Positions 53,214-63,906 of a DNA stretch of 64,000 nucleotides are shown in pieces. The notes under the pieces are model-generated. The model ran no database searches. It had not been told where the DNA came from and saw only the letters and a list, made by a program, of their open reading frames with translations. The stretch is taken from positions 203,414 through 267,413 of the forward strand of contig NZ_SLVY01000007.1 of NCBI RefSeq assembly GCF_004345605.1. The letters are read 5' to 3'. The position numbers and the translations under genes are program-made. How positions within the stretch are numbered: the first letter of the stretch is position 1; every line of letters starts with the position of its first letter. The stretch is from Rhodococcus sp. SMB37. Its GTDB lineage: Bacteria > Actinomycetota > Actinomycetes > Mycobacteriales > Mycobacteriaceae.

Positions 53214-54683
53214 ATGACATTGCGCCCGACCGACAGTTCCATGCTCCTGATCGACGGAAAGCTCGTCCCCGGCAGCGGCGGCACCTTCGAGATTGTCGAT
53301 CCCAGTACCGAGGAGGTCCTCGGTAGTGCAGCCGACGGCACCGCCGCCGATCTCGACGCCGCCATCGACGCGGCCCGCCGCGCATTCGACAACACCGACT
53401 GGTCCCGCGACCACGCCTTCCGCGCACACTGCCTACGTCAGCTCCGCGACGCCATTCGCGGCCACATCGACGAACTGCGGGAGATCACGATCGCCGAGGT
53501 AGGCGCCCCCAGGTTCCTGACCGCAGCTGCGCACCTCGAAGGACCCGTCGACGATCTGCTGTGGTTCGCCGATCTCGCCGAGAGTTATTCGTGGACACAA
53601 GATCTTGGGAACGCCTCCCCCATGGGCATCCCCACCCACCGGTATCTACTCAAGGAAGGCACCGGCGTGGTCGGCGCAATCACCCCGTGGAACTTCCCGC
53701 ATCAGATCAACTTCGCGAAGATCGGGCCCGCGCTCGCCGCGGGTAATACCGTCGTGCTCAAACCTGCCCCCGACACTCCCTGGTGTGCCGCGCTGATCGG
53801 CAGGATCGCCGCCGAGGAAACCGACATCCCCGCGGGTGTTCTCAACATCGTGACCTCGAGCGATCACCGGATCGGCGCCCTGCTCGCCGAAGATCCGCGA
53901 GTGGACCTGATCTCGTTCACCGGTTCCACCGCCACCGGGAAGTCGGTGATGCGTGCGGCGTCGGAGTCGCTCAAGAAGGTCTTCCTCGAACTCGGTGGCA
54001 AGTCGGCGTTTCTCGTCCTCGACGACGCCGACCTCCGCGCGGCGTGCTCGATGGCCGCGTTCACGGTGTGCACCCACGCCGGCCAGGGCTGCGCGATCAC
54101 CACCCGACTCGTCGTGCCACGCGACCGGTACGACGAGGCCGTCGAGGCAACCGCGAAGACGCTGCAGGGCCTTCGCCCCGGCGATCCACGCGACCCCGGC
54201 ACCATCTGCGGCCCGCTGATTTCGGCGCGACAGCGCGAACGCGTCGAAGGTTACATCCGGCTGGCCGTCGAGGAGGGCGGCACGATCGTGGTCGGAGGTG
54301 GACGACCCGCCGAGCACGATCGTGGATTCTTCGTCGAGCCCACCCTGATCTCAGGACTCGACAACTCCGCCCGCACCGCACAGGAGGAGATCTTCGGCCC
54401 GGTGCTGGTGATACTGCCCCACGACGGCGACGACGACGCGGTCCACATCGCGAACGACTCTCCCTACGGACTCTCCGGCGCGGTCTACGGCACCGACCCC
54501 GATCGCATCGCACGCGTCGTCGCGAGTGTCCGCACCGGCACCCTCGGAGTCAACGGCGGCATCTGGTATGCCGCAGACGCACCATTCGGCGGATACAAGC
54601 AATCCGGCATCGGGCGCGAGATGGGCCTGGCCGGATTCGAGGAGTACCTGGAGACCAAGCTCGTCGCAGAACCTGCACTCTGA
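53214..54683 (+). CDS. NAD(P)-dependent aldehyde dehydrogenase (Rv0768/aldA-type)
   Basis: A 489-residue aldehyde dehydrogenase: [20 protein letters not shown], the NAD loop [13 protein letters not shown], catalytic Glu in [18 protein letters not shown], the catalytic Cys in [15 protein letters not shown], and [15 protein letters not shown]. It oxidises an aldehyde, perhaps one made by a P450. First in an operon with an SDR, a 3-hydroxyacid-dehydrogenase-like gene, a small CMD protein and a methyltransferase. The order matches M. tuberculosis Rv0768-Rv0771 from memory. Confidence 0.95.
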   Translation: MTLRPTDSSMLLIDGKLVPGSGGTFEIVDPSTEEVLGSAADGTAADLDAAIDAARRAFDNTDWSRDHAFRAHCLRQLRDAIRGHIDELREITIAEVGAPRFLTAAAHLEGPVDDLLWFADLAESYSWTQDLGNASPMGIPTHRYLLKEGTGVVGAITPWNFPHQINFAKIGPALAAGNTVVLKPAPDTPWCAALIGRIAAEETDIPAGVLNIVTSSDHRIGALLAEDPRVDLISFTGSTATGKSVMRAASESLKKVFLELGGKSAFLVLDDADLRAACSMAAFTVCTHAGQGCAITTRLVVPRDRYDEAVEATAKTLQGLRPGDPRDPGTICGPLISARQRERVEGYIRLAVEEGGTIVVGGGRPAEHDRGFFVEPTLISGLDNSARTAQEEIFGPVLVILPHDGDDDAVHIANDSPYGLSGAVYGTDPDRIARVVASVRTGTLGVNGGIWYAADAPFGGYKQSGIGREMGLAGFEEYLETKLVAEPAL

Positions 54684-54719
54684 CGTTCGCAGTGTCCGAC
54701 ATATTCGAAAGGACCGGTC

Positions 54720-55465
54720 ATGGCCAGATTCACCGATCGCACTGCGATCATCACGGGAGCAGCCCAAGGAATCGGCGAGGCGTACGCACGCGCACTCGCC
54801 GCCGAAGGTGCGCGCGTGGTGGTCGCCGATATCGATGCCGAGCTCGGCGAGCAGGTGGCCAAGCAGATCGTGGTCGACGGCGGCGCCGCCACCTTCCTGC
54901 CGGTGGACGTCTCCGACCCCGACTCGGCGAAAGAACTCGCCGACAAGACCGTCGAGACGTATGGGGGTATCGATCACGTCGTCAACAATGCCGCGATCTA
55001 CGGTGGGATGAAACTCGACCTCCTGCTCACCGTGCCGTGGGACTACTACAAGAAGTTCATGAGCGTCAACCTCGATGGGGCCCTGAACATCACCCGCGCG
55101 GTATGGCCTCACATGACGAGCAGCGGCGGGTCGATCGTCAACCAGTCGTCCACCGCCGCCTGGGTCTACTCGGGCTTCTACGGACTCGCGAAGGTCGGGA
55201 TCAACGGCCTCACACAGCAACTCGCGGTGGAGCTCGGCGGGTCGAACATCCGCATCAACGCGATCGCACCCGGACCCATCGACACCGAGGCCACCCGGAC
55301 CACCACCCCGTCGAGCATGGTCGCCGACATGGTGAAACAACTGCCGCTCGAGAGGATCGGCACCCCCGACGATCTCGTCGGCATGTGCCTGTTCCTGCTG
55401 TCCGACGAAGCGGGTTGGGTGACCGGCCAGATCTTCAACGTCGACGGCGGGCAGGTGATCCGGTC

Positions 55466-55469
<4 letters not shown>
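54720..55469 (+). CDS. SDR oxidoreductase (Rv0769-type)
   Basis: A 249-residue classical SDR: AIITGAAQGIGEAYARALAA, VNNAAIYGGMKLD, INQSSTAAWVYSG-like catalytic Ser region (VNQSSTAAWV), YGLAKVGINGLTQQLA and GWVTGQIFNVDGGQ at the C-terminus. Length and motifs are typical of FabG-like dehydrogenases. Its TGA overlaps the GTG of the next gene (GTGA). Probably acts on a steroid-like alcohol or ketone. Confidence 0.94.
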
Positions 55470-57362
<1,893 letters not shown>

Positions 57363-57368
57363 GGGCGC

Positions 57369-58955
57369 TCAGGCCGCCCGAAACGATTCGGGGGTCGCGG
57401 CTGCCCAGTCTGCAGCCCAAGATTCGGGTGGCTCGTCGAGAAGTACACCGGGCGAAAGCCATTCGTAGATCTCTGCGTAGGACCGCACATGCGTGGCATC
57501 GATCTTTCGCCGGAGCATGTGAGGGGTCAGCTCGCCGGGGTCGCTCGCTCCCAGCGACGCCATGATCTGCACTGCCTGCTGCACCGTTGCTTCCTGGTAC
57601 CGCCACGCCCGGATACTCTTGTCCGCCACATTCAATGCCCGGCTCCGCATCGGATCCTGCGTTGCCACCCCGACCGGGCAGGTGTTGGTGTGGCATCGTT
57701 GCGCCTGAATGCAGCCGATGGCCATCATCATCGCGCGTGCCGCGTTGGTGAAATCCGCGCCCTGGATCAACCGCTTGACGATGTCGTTCCCCGCAGCCAC
57801 CTTTCCGCTTGCACCGATCTTGATCCGATCCCGCAGCCCAGAACCCACGAGAGCATTGTGGACGGTCATCAGTCCGTCGGTGAGAGGCAGCCCGACATGA
57901 TCCTCGTATTCCAGCGGTGCGGCAGCGGTGCCGCCCTCGGCACCGTCGACGACGATGAAATCCGGAGTGGCACCGACGTCTATCATCGCCTTGCACAGCG
58001 CCAGAAACTCGACACGGGAACCCACGCACAGTTTGAATCCGACGGGCTTCCCACCCGCGAGCTCACGTAACCGACACACGAACTCCACCAATTCGAAAGG
58101 CGTGCGGAACGCCGAATGTGCAGAGGGACTCACACATTTCTCGTGCGCGGGTACCTCACGGTATCTGGCGATCTCCTCGCTGACCTTCGCCGCAGGAAGC
58201 ACACCTCCCAACCCCGGTTTGGCGCCCTGGCTCAACTTCACCGAAACAACCTTGACATGCTCGTGGGCAGCATTCTCGGCGAACTGATCCGGATCGAATC
58301 GTCCGTCCGGTGTGCGCGTCCCGAAGTAACCCGACCCGATCTCCCACACCAGATCGCCGCCCCCGAGGTGATACGGCGTCAACCCGCCCTCACCGGTGTC
58401 GTGCGCGAAACCCCCCAGAGCAGCAGCCCTGTTCAAAGCCTTCAACGCATTGCCCGACAACGCGCCGAAACTCATCGACGACACGTTCAACAGCGCCATC
58501 GAGTACGGCCTGGTGCAGTCCGGTCCACCGATCAGTACTCGCGGCGGCTCTGCCGGTTCCGGCACCGGCGCCATCGAGTGGACAAGAAAGTCGTATCCGA
58601 CGGAGTCGATATCACGTTCTGTTCCGAACGACAGCTCCCCGTGGATTCCCTTGGCGCGCTCGTAGATGATCGTGCGAGTGTCGCGGTCGAAAGGCCGGCC
58701 GTCGACGTTCCGCTCGATGAAGTACTGCTGAATCTCCGGACGCACTGCCTCCAAGAGGTACCGCGAGTGCCCCAGGATCGGATAGTTACGCAGCACCGAG
58801 TGTCCGGTCTGCAACAGATCGTAGACGCCGACAGCTGCGAGCACGAGACAGAGCGACGCGAGGATCCACCAACCCGCGCCCCCGGAGATCACTGCGACCG
58901 GCACCGATACCGCCGTCGCCACTCCCACGAGCACGACCAGGACATACCTGATCAT
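57369..58955 (-). CDS. FMN-binding glutamate synthase-related protein
   Basis: A 528-residue protein. Two hydrophobic helices at the N-terminus (residues 3-45) anchor it. The rest is a GltB-type FMN barrel: MSFGALSGNALKALNRAA, HDTGEGGLTPYHL, KLSQGAKPGLGGVLPA, IVVDGAEGGTAAAPLEYEDH and the Cys cluster CIQAQRCHTNTCPVGVATQD. It lacks the amidotransferase domain of true glutamate synthase. Converges with the methyltransferase (6-base gap). Confidence 0.92.
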   Translation of the reverse strand: MIRYVLVVLVGVATAVSVPVAVISGGAGWWILASLCLVLAAVGVYDLLQTGHSVLRNYPILGHSRYLLEAVRPEIQQYFIERNVDGRPFDRDTRTIIYERAKGIHGELSFGTERDIDSVGYDFLVHSMAPVPEPAEPPRVLIGGPDCTRPYSMALLNVSSMSFGALSGNALKALNRAAALGGFAHDTGEGGLTPYHLGGGDLVWEIGSGYFGTRTPDGRFDPDQFAENAAHEHVKVVSVKLSQGAKPGLGGVLPAAKVSEEIARYREVPAHEKCVSPSAHSAFRTPFELVEFVCRLRELAGGKPVGFKLCVGSRVEFLALCKAMIDVGATPDFIVVDGAEGGTAAAPLEYEDHVGLPLTDGLMTVHNALVGSGLRDRIKIGASGKVAAGNDIVKRLIQGADFTNAARAMMMAIGCIQAQRCHTNTCPVGVATQDPMRSRALNVADKSIRAWRYQEATVQQAVQIMASLGASDPGELTPHMLRRKIDATHVRSYAEIYEWLSPGVLLDEPPESWAADWAAATPESFRAA

Positions 58956-59039
58956 CGGCGCCTCCTACCTGCGAGACTCACCTCCCATGCTTACGCGCAC
59001 AGAGCGCAGGTGCGCAAGACTCCCCCGGATTCACTCAGG

Positions 59040-59094
59040 CGAACACCTCGCAGTGGTCGGTACTCCGTCAGACGAACACCTCGCAGTGCTCGGT
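59040..59094. repeat. Imperfect 33-base tandem duplication at the end of the toroid-protein gene
   Basis: cgaacacctcgcagtggtcg (from 59040) and cgaacacctcgcagtgctcg (from 59073) repeat with a 33-base period across the stop codon of the minus-strand gene. The extra copy lies just outside the coding region. Confidence 0.6.
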
Positions 59095-60165
59095 GCAGTG
59101 ATCCGGACCGACCTGCCCCTGGGGAACAGCTGCGTCGCGAAACAGCCCGTTGCCACCCGTCGTCCGCGACAACGCGTCTGCCGCGAGAATCACCGCCGCA
59201 CTCGTCCACGAGCTGACCTCGACGGGCCATCGCTTGCCGTCTTGGTAGACGAGTCCCGTCCAATACGAACCGTCCGGGTCGCGCAGGTGTTGCATCGACG
59301 CGAACAACTCGTTCGCCCGCGCCTTGTCGCCGAGAGCATCGAGCGCGAGGACGAGCTCGCACGTCTCGGCGCCGGTCACCCACGGCTTGTGGTCGACACA
59401 GCGGATCCCGAGTCCGTCCACGACGAAATCGGACCACCGCTCCCGGATTCGCCGATGAGCCTCGGCGCCGCGCAGCGCACCACCGAGTATCGGGTAGTAC
59501 CAGTCCATCGAGTATTCGGGCTTCGGCGTGAACACCTCGGGGTGCCTGCGCAGTGCATGGCCCAATCGATACAGCGCCACTTCCCATTCCGGCTGCGGGT
59601 CGTCGACGAGTTCGGCGAGCTGAACCCCGCACCGCAGACTCTGGTGGATACTGGCGCTTCCGGTCAGCAGCGCCTCGTCGACGAGTCCGCCCGACCCCCG
59701 CGCCCACGCGATGTGCCCGCCGGGAAACTGCATGCCGACGACGTGGTCGAGTGCTGCCCGCACGGTCGGCCACATCTCGGACGTGAACCGCCGGTCGCCG
59801 GTGACGAGGTGATGATGCCACACCCCCACTGCGATGTATGCGGTGAAATTGCTGTCTGTATCGGTGTTCTCGATGACCCCGTTCCGGAACTTCACCGGCC
59901 ACGACCCATCGGGACGTTGTGTCCTGCGCAGGAAGCCGAAGGCCGCAGACGCTTCGTCGAGCAGCCCGGTGACAGTGAGGGCCATCGAGGATTCGATGTG
60001 ATCCCACGGATCCGTGTGGCCACCCGGAAACCAGGGAATCGACCCGCACGCCTCCTGCATGCGCGCGATTGCCTGCCCTGTCGCGTGGCATTCGTCGCGC
60101 GACAGGACGCCGGGCACCTCCGGCATCATCCGGCGATGGAACTCACTGCGGCGCACCGGATGCAC
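59068..60165 (-). CDS. Prenyltransferase/squalene-cyclase-like toroid protein
   Basis: A 365-residue protein with repeated alpha-hairpin units of the alpha/alpha-toroid fold: GLLDEASAAFGFLRRTQRPD, GSWPVKFRNG, TAYIAVGVWHHHLVTGDRRF, ADALSRTTGG and DPDGSYWTGLVY. The QxxDGSW-like motif is typical of terpene cyclases and prenyltransferase subunits, but the cyclase DxDD motif is not seen. The 23-base overlap with the methyltransferase places it last in the glycosyltransferase operon. Glycan hydrolase-like toroids are the alternative. Confidence 0.8.
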   Translation of the reverse strand: MHPVRRSEFHRRMMPEVPGVLSRDECHATGQAIARMQEACGSIPWFPGGHTDPWDHIESSMALTVTGLLDEASAAFGFLRRTQRPDGSWPVKFRNGVIENTDTDSNFTAYIAVGVWHHHLVTGDRRFTSEMWPTVRAALDHVVGMQFPGGHIAWARGSGGLVDEALLTGSASIHQSLRCGVQLAELVDDPQPEWEVALYRLGHALRRHPEVFTPKPEYSMDWYYPILGGALRGAEAHRRIRERWSDFVVDGLGIRCVDHKPWVTGAETCELVLALDALGDKARANELFASMQHLRDPDGSYWTGLVYQDGKRWPVEVSSWTSAAVILAADALSRTTGGNGLFRDAAVPQGQVGPDHCTEHCEVFV

Positions 60166-60874
60166 CCGGCTTCTCGAGATAGAACACGACGCTCTTACCG
60201 ATGACCGGGTCGAGGAGTTTCTCTACGGTGCGTGTCAGCCACGGACCTTCCATCAGATCCCACACGAGCATCCGGTGATAGGTCTTCGTCAGCGGATTGT
60301 TCTCGTTGTCGACACCGACCGCGCACTTGAGCCACCAGTAGGGTGAATGCAAAGCGTGGGCGTGGTCGGTCCCTCGCACGGTCAGACCGGCCGCGGTGAG
60401 CTTTGCCGCCAGCTCGTCCGCCTTGTAGATGCGCACGTGCCCACCCTCGACCTCGTGATAGGCCTCCGACAACGCCCAGCAGATCTTCTCGGGGAACCAC
60501 CGCGGGACCGTTACCGCCGCGACCCCGCCTGGCTTGAGGACCCGCACGAACTCTGCGATCGCCCGATCGTCCTCGGGAACATGTTCGAGGACTTCGGAAA
60601 TCATCACGAGGTCGAAGGTCTCGTCGGCATACGGCAGTGCCAGCGCGTCGCCCACCTCGGCGCGGGCGAGGGCCCCTTCGGGTACCTGGCCCTCGAGTTC
60701 CATCGCCACGAACATGTCGGCGACCGCCTTCATGTCGTCAGCGCTGCGATCGAAGGCGACGACGTCCGCGCCACGCCGGTACAACTCGAACGAGTGTCTG
60801 CCGGCACCGGCGCCGATATCGATCGCGCGGCATCCCGGCCGCACCCCCAGCCGGTCGAAGTCGACGGTCAGCAT
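60143..60874 (-). CDS. Class I SAM-dependent methyltransferase (Methyltransf_11)
   Basis: A 243-residue methyltransferase with motif I AIDIGAGAGRHSFELYRRG, acidic VVAFDRSADDM, FDLVMISEVLEHVPEDD and LKPGGVAAVTVPRWFPEKIC. The C-terminal half has an extra hydrophobic part (LHSPYWWLKCAVGV). Between the glycosyltransferase and the toroid protein, with overlaps on each side. Acceptor unknown; perhaps the product of the glycosyltransferase. Confidence 0.92.
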   Translation of the reverse strand: MLTVDFDRLGVRPGCRAIDIGAGAGRHSFELYRRGADVVAFDRSADDMKAVADMFVAMELEGQVPEGALARAEVGDALALPYADETFDLVMISEVLEHVPEDDRAIAEFVRVLKPGGVAAVTVPRWFPEKICWALSEAYHEVEGGHVRIYKADELAAKLTAAGLTVRGTDHAHALHSPYWWLKCAVGVDNENNPLTKTYHRMLVWDLMEGPWLTRTVEKLLDPVIGKSVVFYLEKPGASGAPQ

Positions 60875-62106
60875 CAGTCGGTCCTTCCTTCGTGTGCTGC
60901 GATCGCGCTCTCGTAGACGGTCGCGGTCTGCGCGGCGACCGCAGCCCAGCTGTACTTCTCCTCGACGCGGGCGCGGGCAGCGGTGCCCAGTTGTGTCCGC
61001 CGAGCCGGATCGTCGAGCAGTGCCGCAATCGCGGCGGCCAGCTGTTCGGCATCACCGGGCGGTACGAGCTCGCCGGCCTCGCCCACCACTTCCGGAATCG
61101 CGCCCGCGCGGCTGGCCACCAACGGAGTCCCGCACGCCATGGCTTCGACCGCCGGCAGCGAGAAGCCCTCGTACAACGACGGCACCGCAGCGATCTCCGC
61201 CGACGCGAGAAGCTCCGCAAGTTCGGCGTCGTCGATCCCGGATACAGTGCGCACGACATCACCGATAGCGAGATCGTCGATGAGTCGCTCGGTGGTACCA
61301 CCGGGAGCGAGCTTGGAGACGAGCACGAGTTCGATCTCGCGCTCGGTGTGCAGCTTGGCCACGGCTTCGAGCAACGTCGGCACCCCCTTGAGGGGAGCAT
61401 CGGCGCTGGCCACACACACGATGCGACCCGAGACCCGCGGCGTGGTCGCCGGAGCGAACAGGTCGGTGTCGACGCCGAGCGGAATCGTGTGGAGTCGGTC
61501 CGGTTCGATGTCGAAGGCGGTGCGGATGTCGTCGGCGGAGTTCTCCGAGACGGTGAGCAGTGTCGGTATCTTCCGGGCGACCCGCCCCTGCATGCGCAGG
61601 AATCCGTACCAACGCCGCAGAGTGATCTTGCGACGCAACGTGGGCGCCGAGGCGAGGTCGAGCTCGCGGTCCCGGGTGATCGGATGATGGATGGTCGCGA
61701 CCAGCGGTAGGTCCTGCGCGATGCGGAGAAGTCCCGATCCGAGCGACTGGTTGTCGTGGACGACGTCGAAATCGGCGATTCGGTCGCGTAGTAACCGGGC
61801 CGCGCGAAGCCCGAAGGTACGCGGTTCCGGAAACCCCGCCGTCCACATCGTGGCGACCTCGAGGACGTCGATCAGATCGCGGTACTCGCTGGGTCGCGGC
61901 GTGCGGAACGGGTCGTCGTCGCAATAGAGGTCGAGGCTGGGAACCTTCGTCAGGGTGACCGCCGGATCGAGTTCCGGGTACGGCTGGCCCGAGAACACCT
62001 CGACGTCGTGACCTTGGGCCGCAAGCTCCCGACTGAGGTGACGAACGTAGACGCCCTGCCCCCCGCAGTGCGGTTTGCTCCGATACGACAGCAGAGCTAT
62101 GCGCAC
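60874..62106 (-). CDS. Family 4 glycosyltransferase
   Basis: A 410-residue GT-B enzyme: LLSYRSKPHCGGQGVYVRHL at the N-terminus, DNQSLGSGLLRIAQDLPL, GIDDAELAELLASAEIAAVP, PSLYEGFSLPAVEAMACGTP (the EGFSLP nucleotide-sugar site with catalytic Glu) and the C-terminal helix. The GTG at 62106 (VRIALLSYRS) is preferred; the longer upstream frame runs through the operator. First gene of a three-gene operon whose promoter carries the shared palindrome. Confidence 0.92.
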   Translation of the reverse strand: MRIALLSYRSKPHCGGQGVYVRHLSRELAAQGHDVEVFSGQPYPELDPAVTLTKVPSLDLYCDDDPFRTPRPSEYRDLIDVLEVATMWTAGFPEPRTFGLRAARLLRDRIADFDVVHDNQSLGSGLLRIAQDLPLVATIHHPITRDRELDLASAPTLRRKITLRRWYGFLRMQGRVARKIPTLLTVSENSADDIRTAFDIEPDRLHTIPLGVDTDLFAPATTPRVSGRIVCVASADAPLKGVPTLLEAVAKLHTEREIELVLVSKLAPGGTTERLIDDLAIGDVVRTVSGIDDAELAELLASAEIAAVPSLYEGFSLPAVEAMACGTPLVASRAGAIPEVVGEAGELVPPGDAEQLAAAIAALLDDPARRTQLGTAARARVEEKYSWAAVAAQTATVYESAIAAHEGRTD

Positions 62107-62126
62107 ATCCAACCCCCGGATTGTTC

Positions 62127-62138
62127 GGACACGTGTCC
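62127..62138. promoter_or_regulatory. Shared palindromic operator, copy 4 (perfect)
   Basis: GGACACGTGTCC is a perfect 12-base palindrome 21-32 bases upstream of the glycosyltransferase start. It is the clearest member of the set at 40160, 50227, 53181 and 62127. Confidence 0.72.
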
Positions 62139-62260
62139 ATGCAGTTACGTAGGCACACACTAGAACATGTTCACTCGGTCACGGTAGCGGAGCGGACCGA
62201 TGGGGAACGGTAGCGGCCGGCGACAGTACCGAACTGTAACGTGCCGAACTGCAACAACGA

Positions 62261-62295
62261 CGAAGGTCCGGTATCTCATCGATACCGGACCTTCG
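62261..62295 (-). terminator. Terminator of the tRNA cluster
   Basis: A perfect 15-base stem, CGAAGGTCCGGTATC/GATACCGGACCTTCG, with loop TCATC, seven bases past the last minus-strand tRNA (Asp, 62302). Confidence 0.8.
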
Positions 62296-62301
62296 GTTGA
62301 G

Positions 62302-62375
62302 CGACCCTGACGGGACTCGAACCCGCGACCTCCGCCGTGACAGGGCGGCGCGCTAACCAACTGCGCCACAGGGCC
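62302..62375 (-). tRNA. tRNA-Asp (GTC), copy 2
   Basis: Minus strand GGCCCTGTGGCGCAGTTGG onward; acceptor GGCCCTG/CAGGGTC; anticodon loop CTGTCAC gives GTC; T-loop TTCGAGT. It is identical to the copy at 62594. No CCA is encoded. Confidence 0.95.
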
Positions 62376-62404
62376 ATAGGAACCCATTGGGCTCTTCATA
62401 GCTG

Positions 62405-62426
62405 GGCCCACCGCATGCGGTGGGCC
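62405..62426 (-). terminator. Palindrome after tRNA-Phe
   Basis: GGCCCACCGCA-TGCGGTGGGCC, a perfect 22-base palindrome 56 bases after tRNA-Phe on the minus strand; probably a terminator or processing stem between tRNA genes. Confidence 0.5.
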
Positions 62427-62481
62427 TGGTGTATTCACTTGCCTGTATTCATTTGTCGATGGTGGAACACAACCATCGCCG

Positions 62482-62555
62482 TGGCCAGGGCCGGGATCGA
62501 ACCGGCGACCTTCCGCTTTTCAGGCGGACGCTCGTACCAACTGAGCTACCTGGCC
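62482..62555 (-). tRNA. tRNA-Phe (GAA)
   Basis: Minus strand GGCCAGGTAGCTCAGTTGGT onward; anticodon loop CTGAAAA gives GAA; T-loop TTCGATC; acceptor GGCCAGG/CCTGGCC; discriminator A. Confidence 0.95.
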
Positions 62556-62593
62556 GGATGGCACCCGAACCGAATGCCGATCGCATACTTCTG

Positions 62594-62667
62594 CGACCCT
62601 GACGGGACTCGAACCCGCGACCTCCGCCGTGACAGGGCGGCGCGCTAACCAACTGCGCCACAGGGCC
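62594..62667 (-). tRNA. tRNA-Asp (GTC), copy 1
   Basis: Same 74-base sequence as 62302-62375, so a recent duplication or concerted evolution. It lies between tRNA-Phe and tRNA-Glu on the minus strand. Confidence 0.95.
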
Positions 62668-62721
62668 TTGCTATTCAATTCTCTGCCAGCGTACTGTACA
62701 CATCCGGCCGAAACCGAAGTG

Positions 62722-62794
62722 TACCCCCTACGGGATTCGAACCCGCGCTACCGCCTTGAAAGGGCGGCGTCCTAGGCCGCTAGACGAAGGGGGC
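62722..62794 (-). tRNA. tRNA-Glu (TTC)
   Basis: Minus strand GCCCCCTTCGTCTAGCGGCC onward; anticodon loop CTTTCAA gives TTC; T-loop TTCGAAT; acceptor GCCCCCT/AGGGGGT with a G-T first pair. The first gene of the minus-strand tRNA run. Confidence 0.95.
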
Positions 62795-62903
62795 CCGACC
62801 GGATTCCTCCGACCCGCACCCTCAACGGGATTTTCCGTTCCGCTGGGAGCTTGGACAGCTTATGTCACGGCATTCCTGATTCACAAATCAGCTGGTCATG
62901 CCA

Positions 62904-63545
62904 TCAATCCGATGTCTGCGGCCAACCGCGCTCCCACCAGCGGGCAAGCCACTCCTCCGAGGCCATCGCCTCGAGCGGAACCTCGAGACAGGCCTCGAAC
63001 TTGGACTTGACGTCGGTGTCCGGCGAAGTGAGGTCTGCGAGGTAGCGTTGCCCGGCCAGCGACGACCCGACCGCTTCGACGAACCTGCGGATGTCCACAC
63101 CAGGACGGAAAAGTCCTCGCTCCTGAGCTTCGACCGCGAGCTGATAGCCCGCCCTTCCCCAGATATAGCTGCCACGCAGTAGCGCTTCGTCCGCGAATTC
63201 AGGTTCGGTGACGAGCCTGAATTCGGCCGCGATGACGTCATCGTTGTGGAGCGCCTCTCCGAGGTCCGCGATCATTCCGTGCAGACGCTCGAACGGGTCG
63301 AGCTCAGGTGCGTCGACCCAGCGCGACACGATCGTCCGGTAATGCTCGAGCCCTTCTTCGAGAACCGCGCGCGCAAGTTCGTCCTTGGACGCGAAGTGGA
63401 AGTACATCGCGCCCTTGGTCGCGTTCGAGTGTTCGAGAATCGAGTTGATCGACGCGGCTCCGTATCCACGCTTCGCGAACTCGACAGCAGCCGCCCTGAT
63501 GATGACGGAACGCGTACGGCGCGCACGTTCCTGTTGACGTGACAT
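62904..63545 (-). CDS. Gamma-butyrolactone-receptor-type TetR regulator (ScbR-like)
   Basis: A 213-residue TetR. The N-terminal helix-turn-helix segment reads MSRQQERARRTRSVIIRAAA, FAKRGYGAASINSILEHSNA and TKGAMYFHFASKDELARAVL. The KGAxYFHFxSKxELA core is the hallmark of the ScbR/ArpA receptors for butyrolactone signals. The middle keeps the LHNDDVIAAEFRLVTEPEF ligand-domain pattern. The ATG at 63545 fits; a 26-base palindrome lies just upstream. No AfsA-type synthase is in this window, so the signal source must be elsewhere or the protein is an orphan receptor. Confidence 0.88.
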   Translation of the reverse strand: MSRQQERARRTRSVIIRAAAVEFAKRGYGAASINSILEHSNATKGAMYFHFASKDELARAVLEEGLEHYRTIVSRWVDAPELDPFERLHGMIADLGEALHNDDVIAAEFRLVTEPEFADEALLRGSYIWGRAGYQLAVEAQERGLFRPGVDIRRFVEAVGSSLAGQRYLADLTSPDTDVKSKFEACLEVPLEAMASEEWLARWWERGWPQTSD

Positions 63546-63563
63546 GAGCGAATCGAGCCCTCC

Positions 63564-63589
63564 GAGTATCCGATCCCCGAAGGAAACTC
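63564..63589 (-). promoter_or_regulatory. Candidate autoregulatory element of the ScbR-like gene
   Basis: GAGTATCC-N10-GGAAACTC (63564-63589), a 26-base imperfect palindrome 19-44 bases upstream of the ATG. Butyrolactone-receptor sites are palindromes of this length in their own promoters, although this sequence does not match a Streptomyces consensus I can recall. Confidence 0.45.
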
Positions 63590-63675
63590 TAGTCGCGCGA
63601 TACCCATCGCGGCCGGGTGACCTGCACCTCGGACCACCATGAACCGCAGAACACACCGAGTGGTATGCTTTCCGC

Positions 63676-63745
63676 GGCTCGGGTGCGGAAGCAGGGGGTG
63701 TGCACCCGAGCCCCTTGAAATCTTCGGATGCGTGTCCGATACGAT
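63676..63745 (+). promoter_or_regulatory. Hairpin and promoter of tRNA-Lys
   Basis: An 11-base perfect stem GGCTCGGGTGC/GCACCCGAGCC (63676-63686 and 63702-63712) is followed by TTGAAA (63715-63720) and TACGAT (63740-63745), a plausible -35/-10 pair with a 19-base gap, ahead of the tRNA at 63779. Confidence 0.45.
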
Positions 63746-63778
63746 TTGGCGCGCAGTGTGGTTACACTGTGCGCCCAT

Positions 63779-63851
63779 GCCCCTATAGCTCAGTTGGTAG
63801 AGCTACGGACTTTTAATCCGCAGGTCGTAGGTTCGAGCCCTACTGGGGGCA
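63779..63851 (+). tRNA. tRNA-Lys (TTT)
   Basis: GCCCCTATAGCTCAGTTGGT onward; anticodon loop CTTTTAA gives TTT; T-loop TTCGAGC; acceptor GCCCCTA/TGGGGGC with one G-T pair; discriminator A. Confidence 0.96.
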
Positions 63852-63855
63852 CAAC

Positions 63856-63890
63856 AATGACCCGGCGTTCCTCACGGACGCCGGGTCATT
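63856..63890 (+). terminator. Terminator of tRNA-Lys
   Basis: AATGACCCGGCGT (63856-63868) pairs with ACGCCGGGTCATT (63878-63890): a perfect 13-base stem, 9-base loop, then tcggttcg. Confidence 0.8.
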
Positions 63891-63906
63891 TCGGTTCGTG
63901 GACGGG

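Noticed and set aside
53783..55465. The 5' part of an 856-codon plus-strand frame that ends in the 3-hydroxyacid-dehydrogenase-like protein
   Set aside because: Its first 560 codons are an out-of-frame reading of the aldehyde dehydrogenase and SDR genes; the real gene starts at the GTG 55466.
62449..62661. Reading frame on the minus strand through tRNA-Asp and tRNA-Phe (contains AQLVSAPPCHGGGRGF)
   Set aside because: This peptide is the well-known false translation of a tRNA-Asp gene; the tRNA structures are complete.
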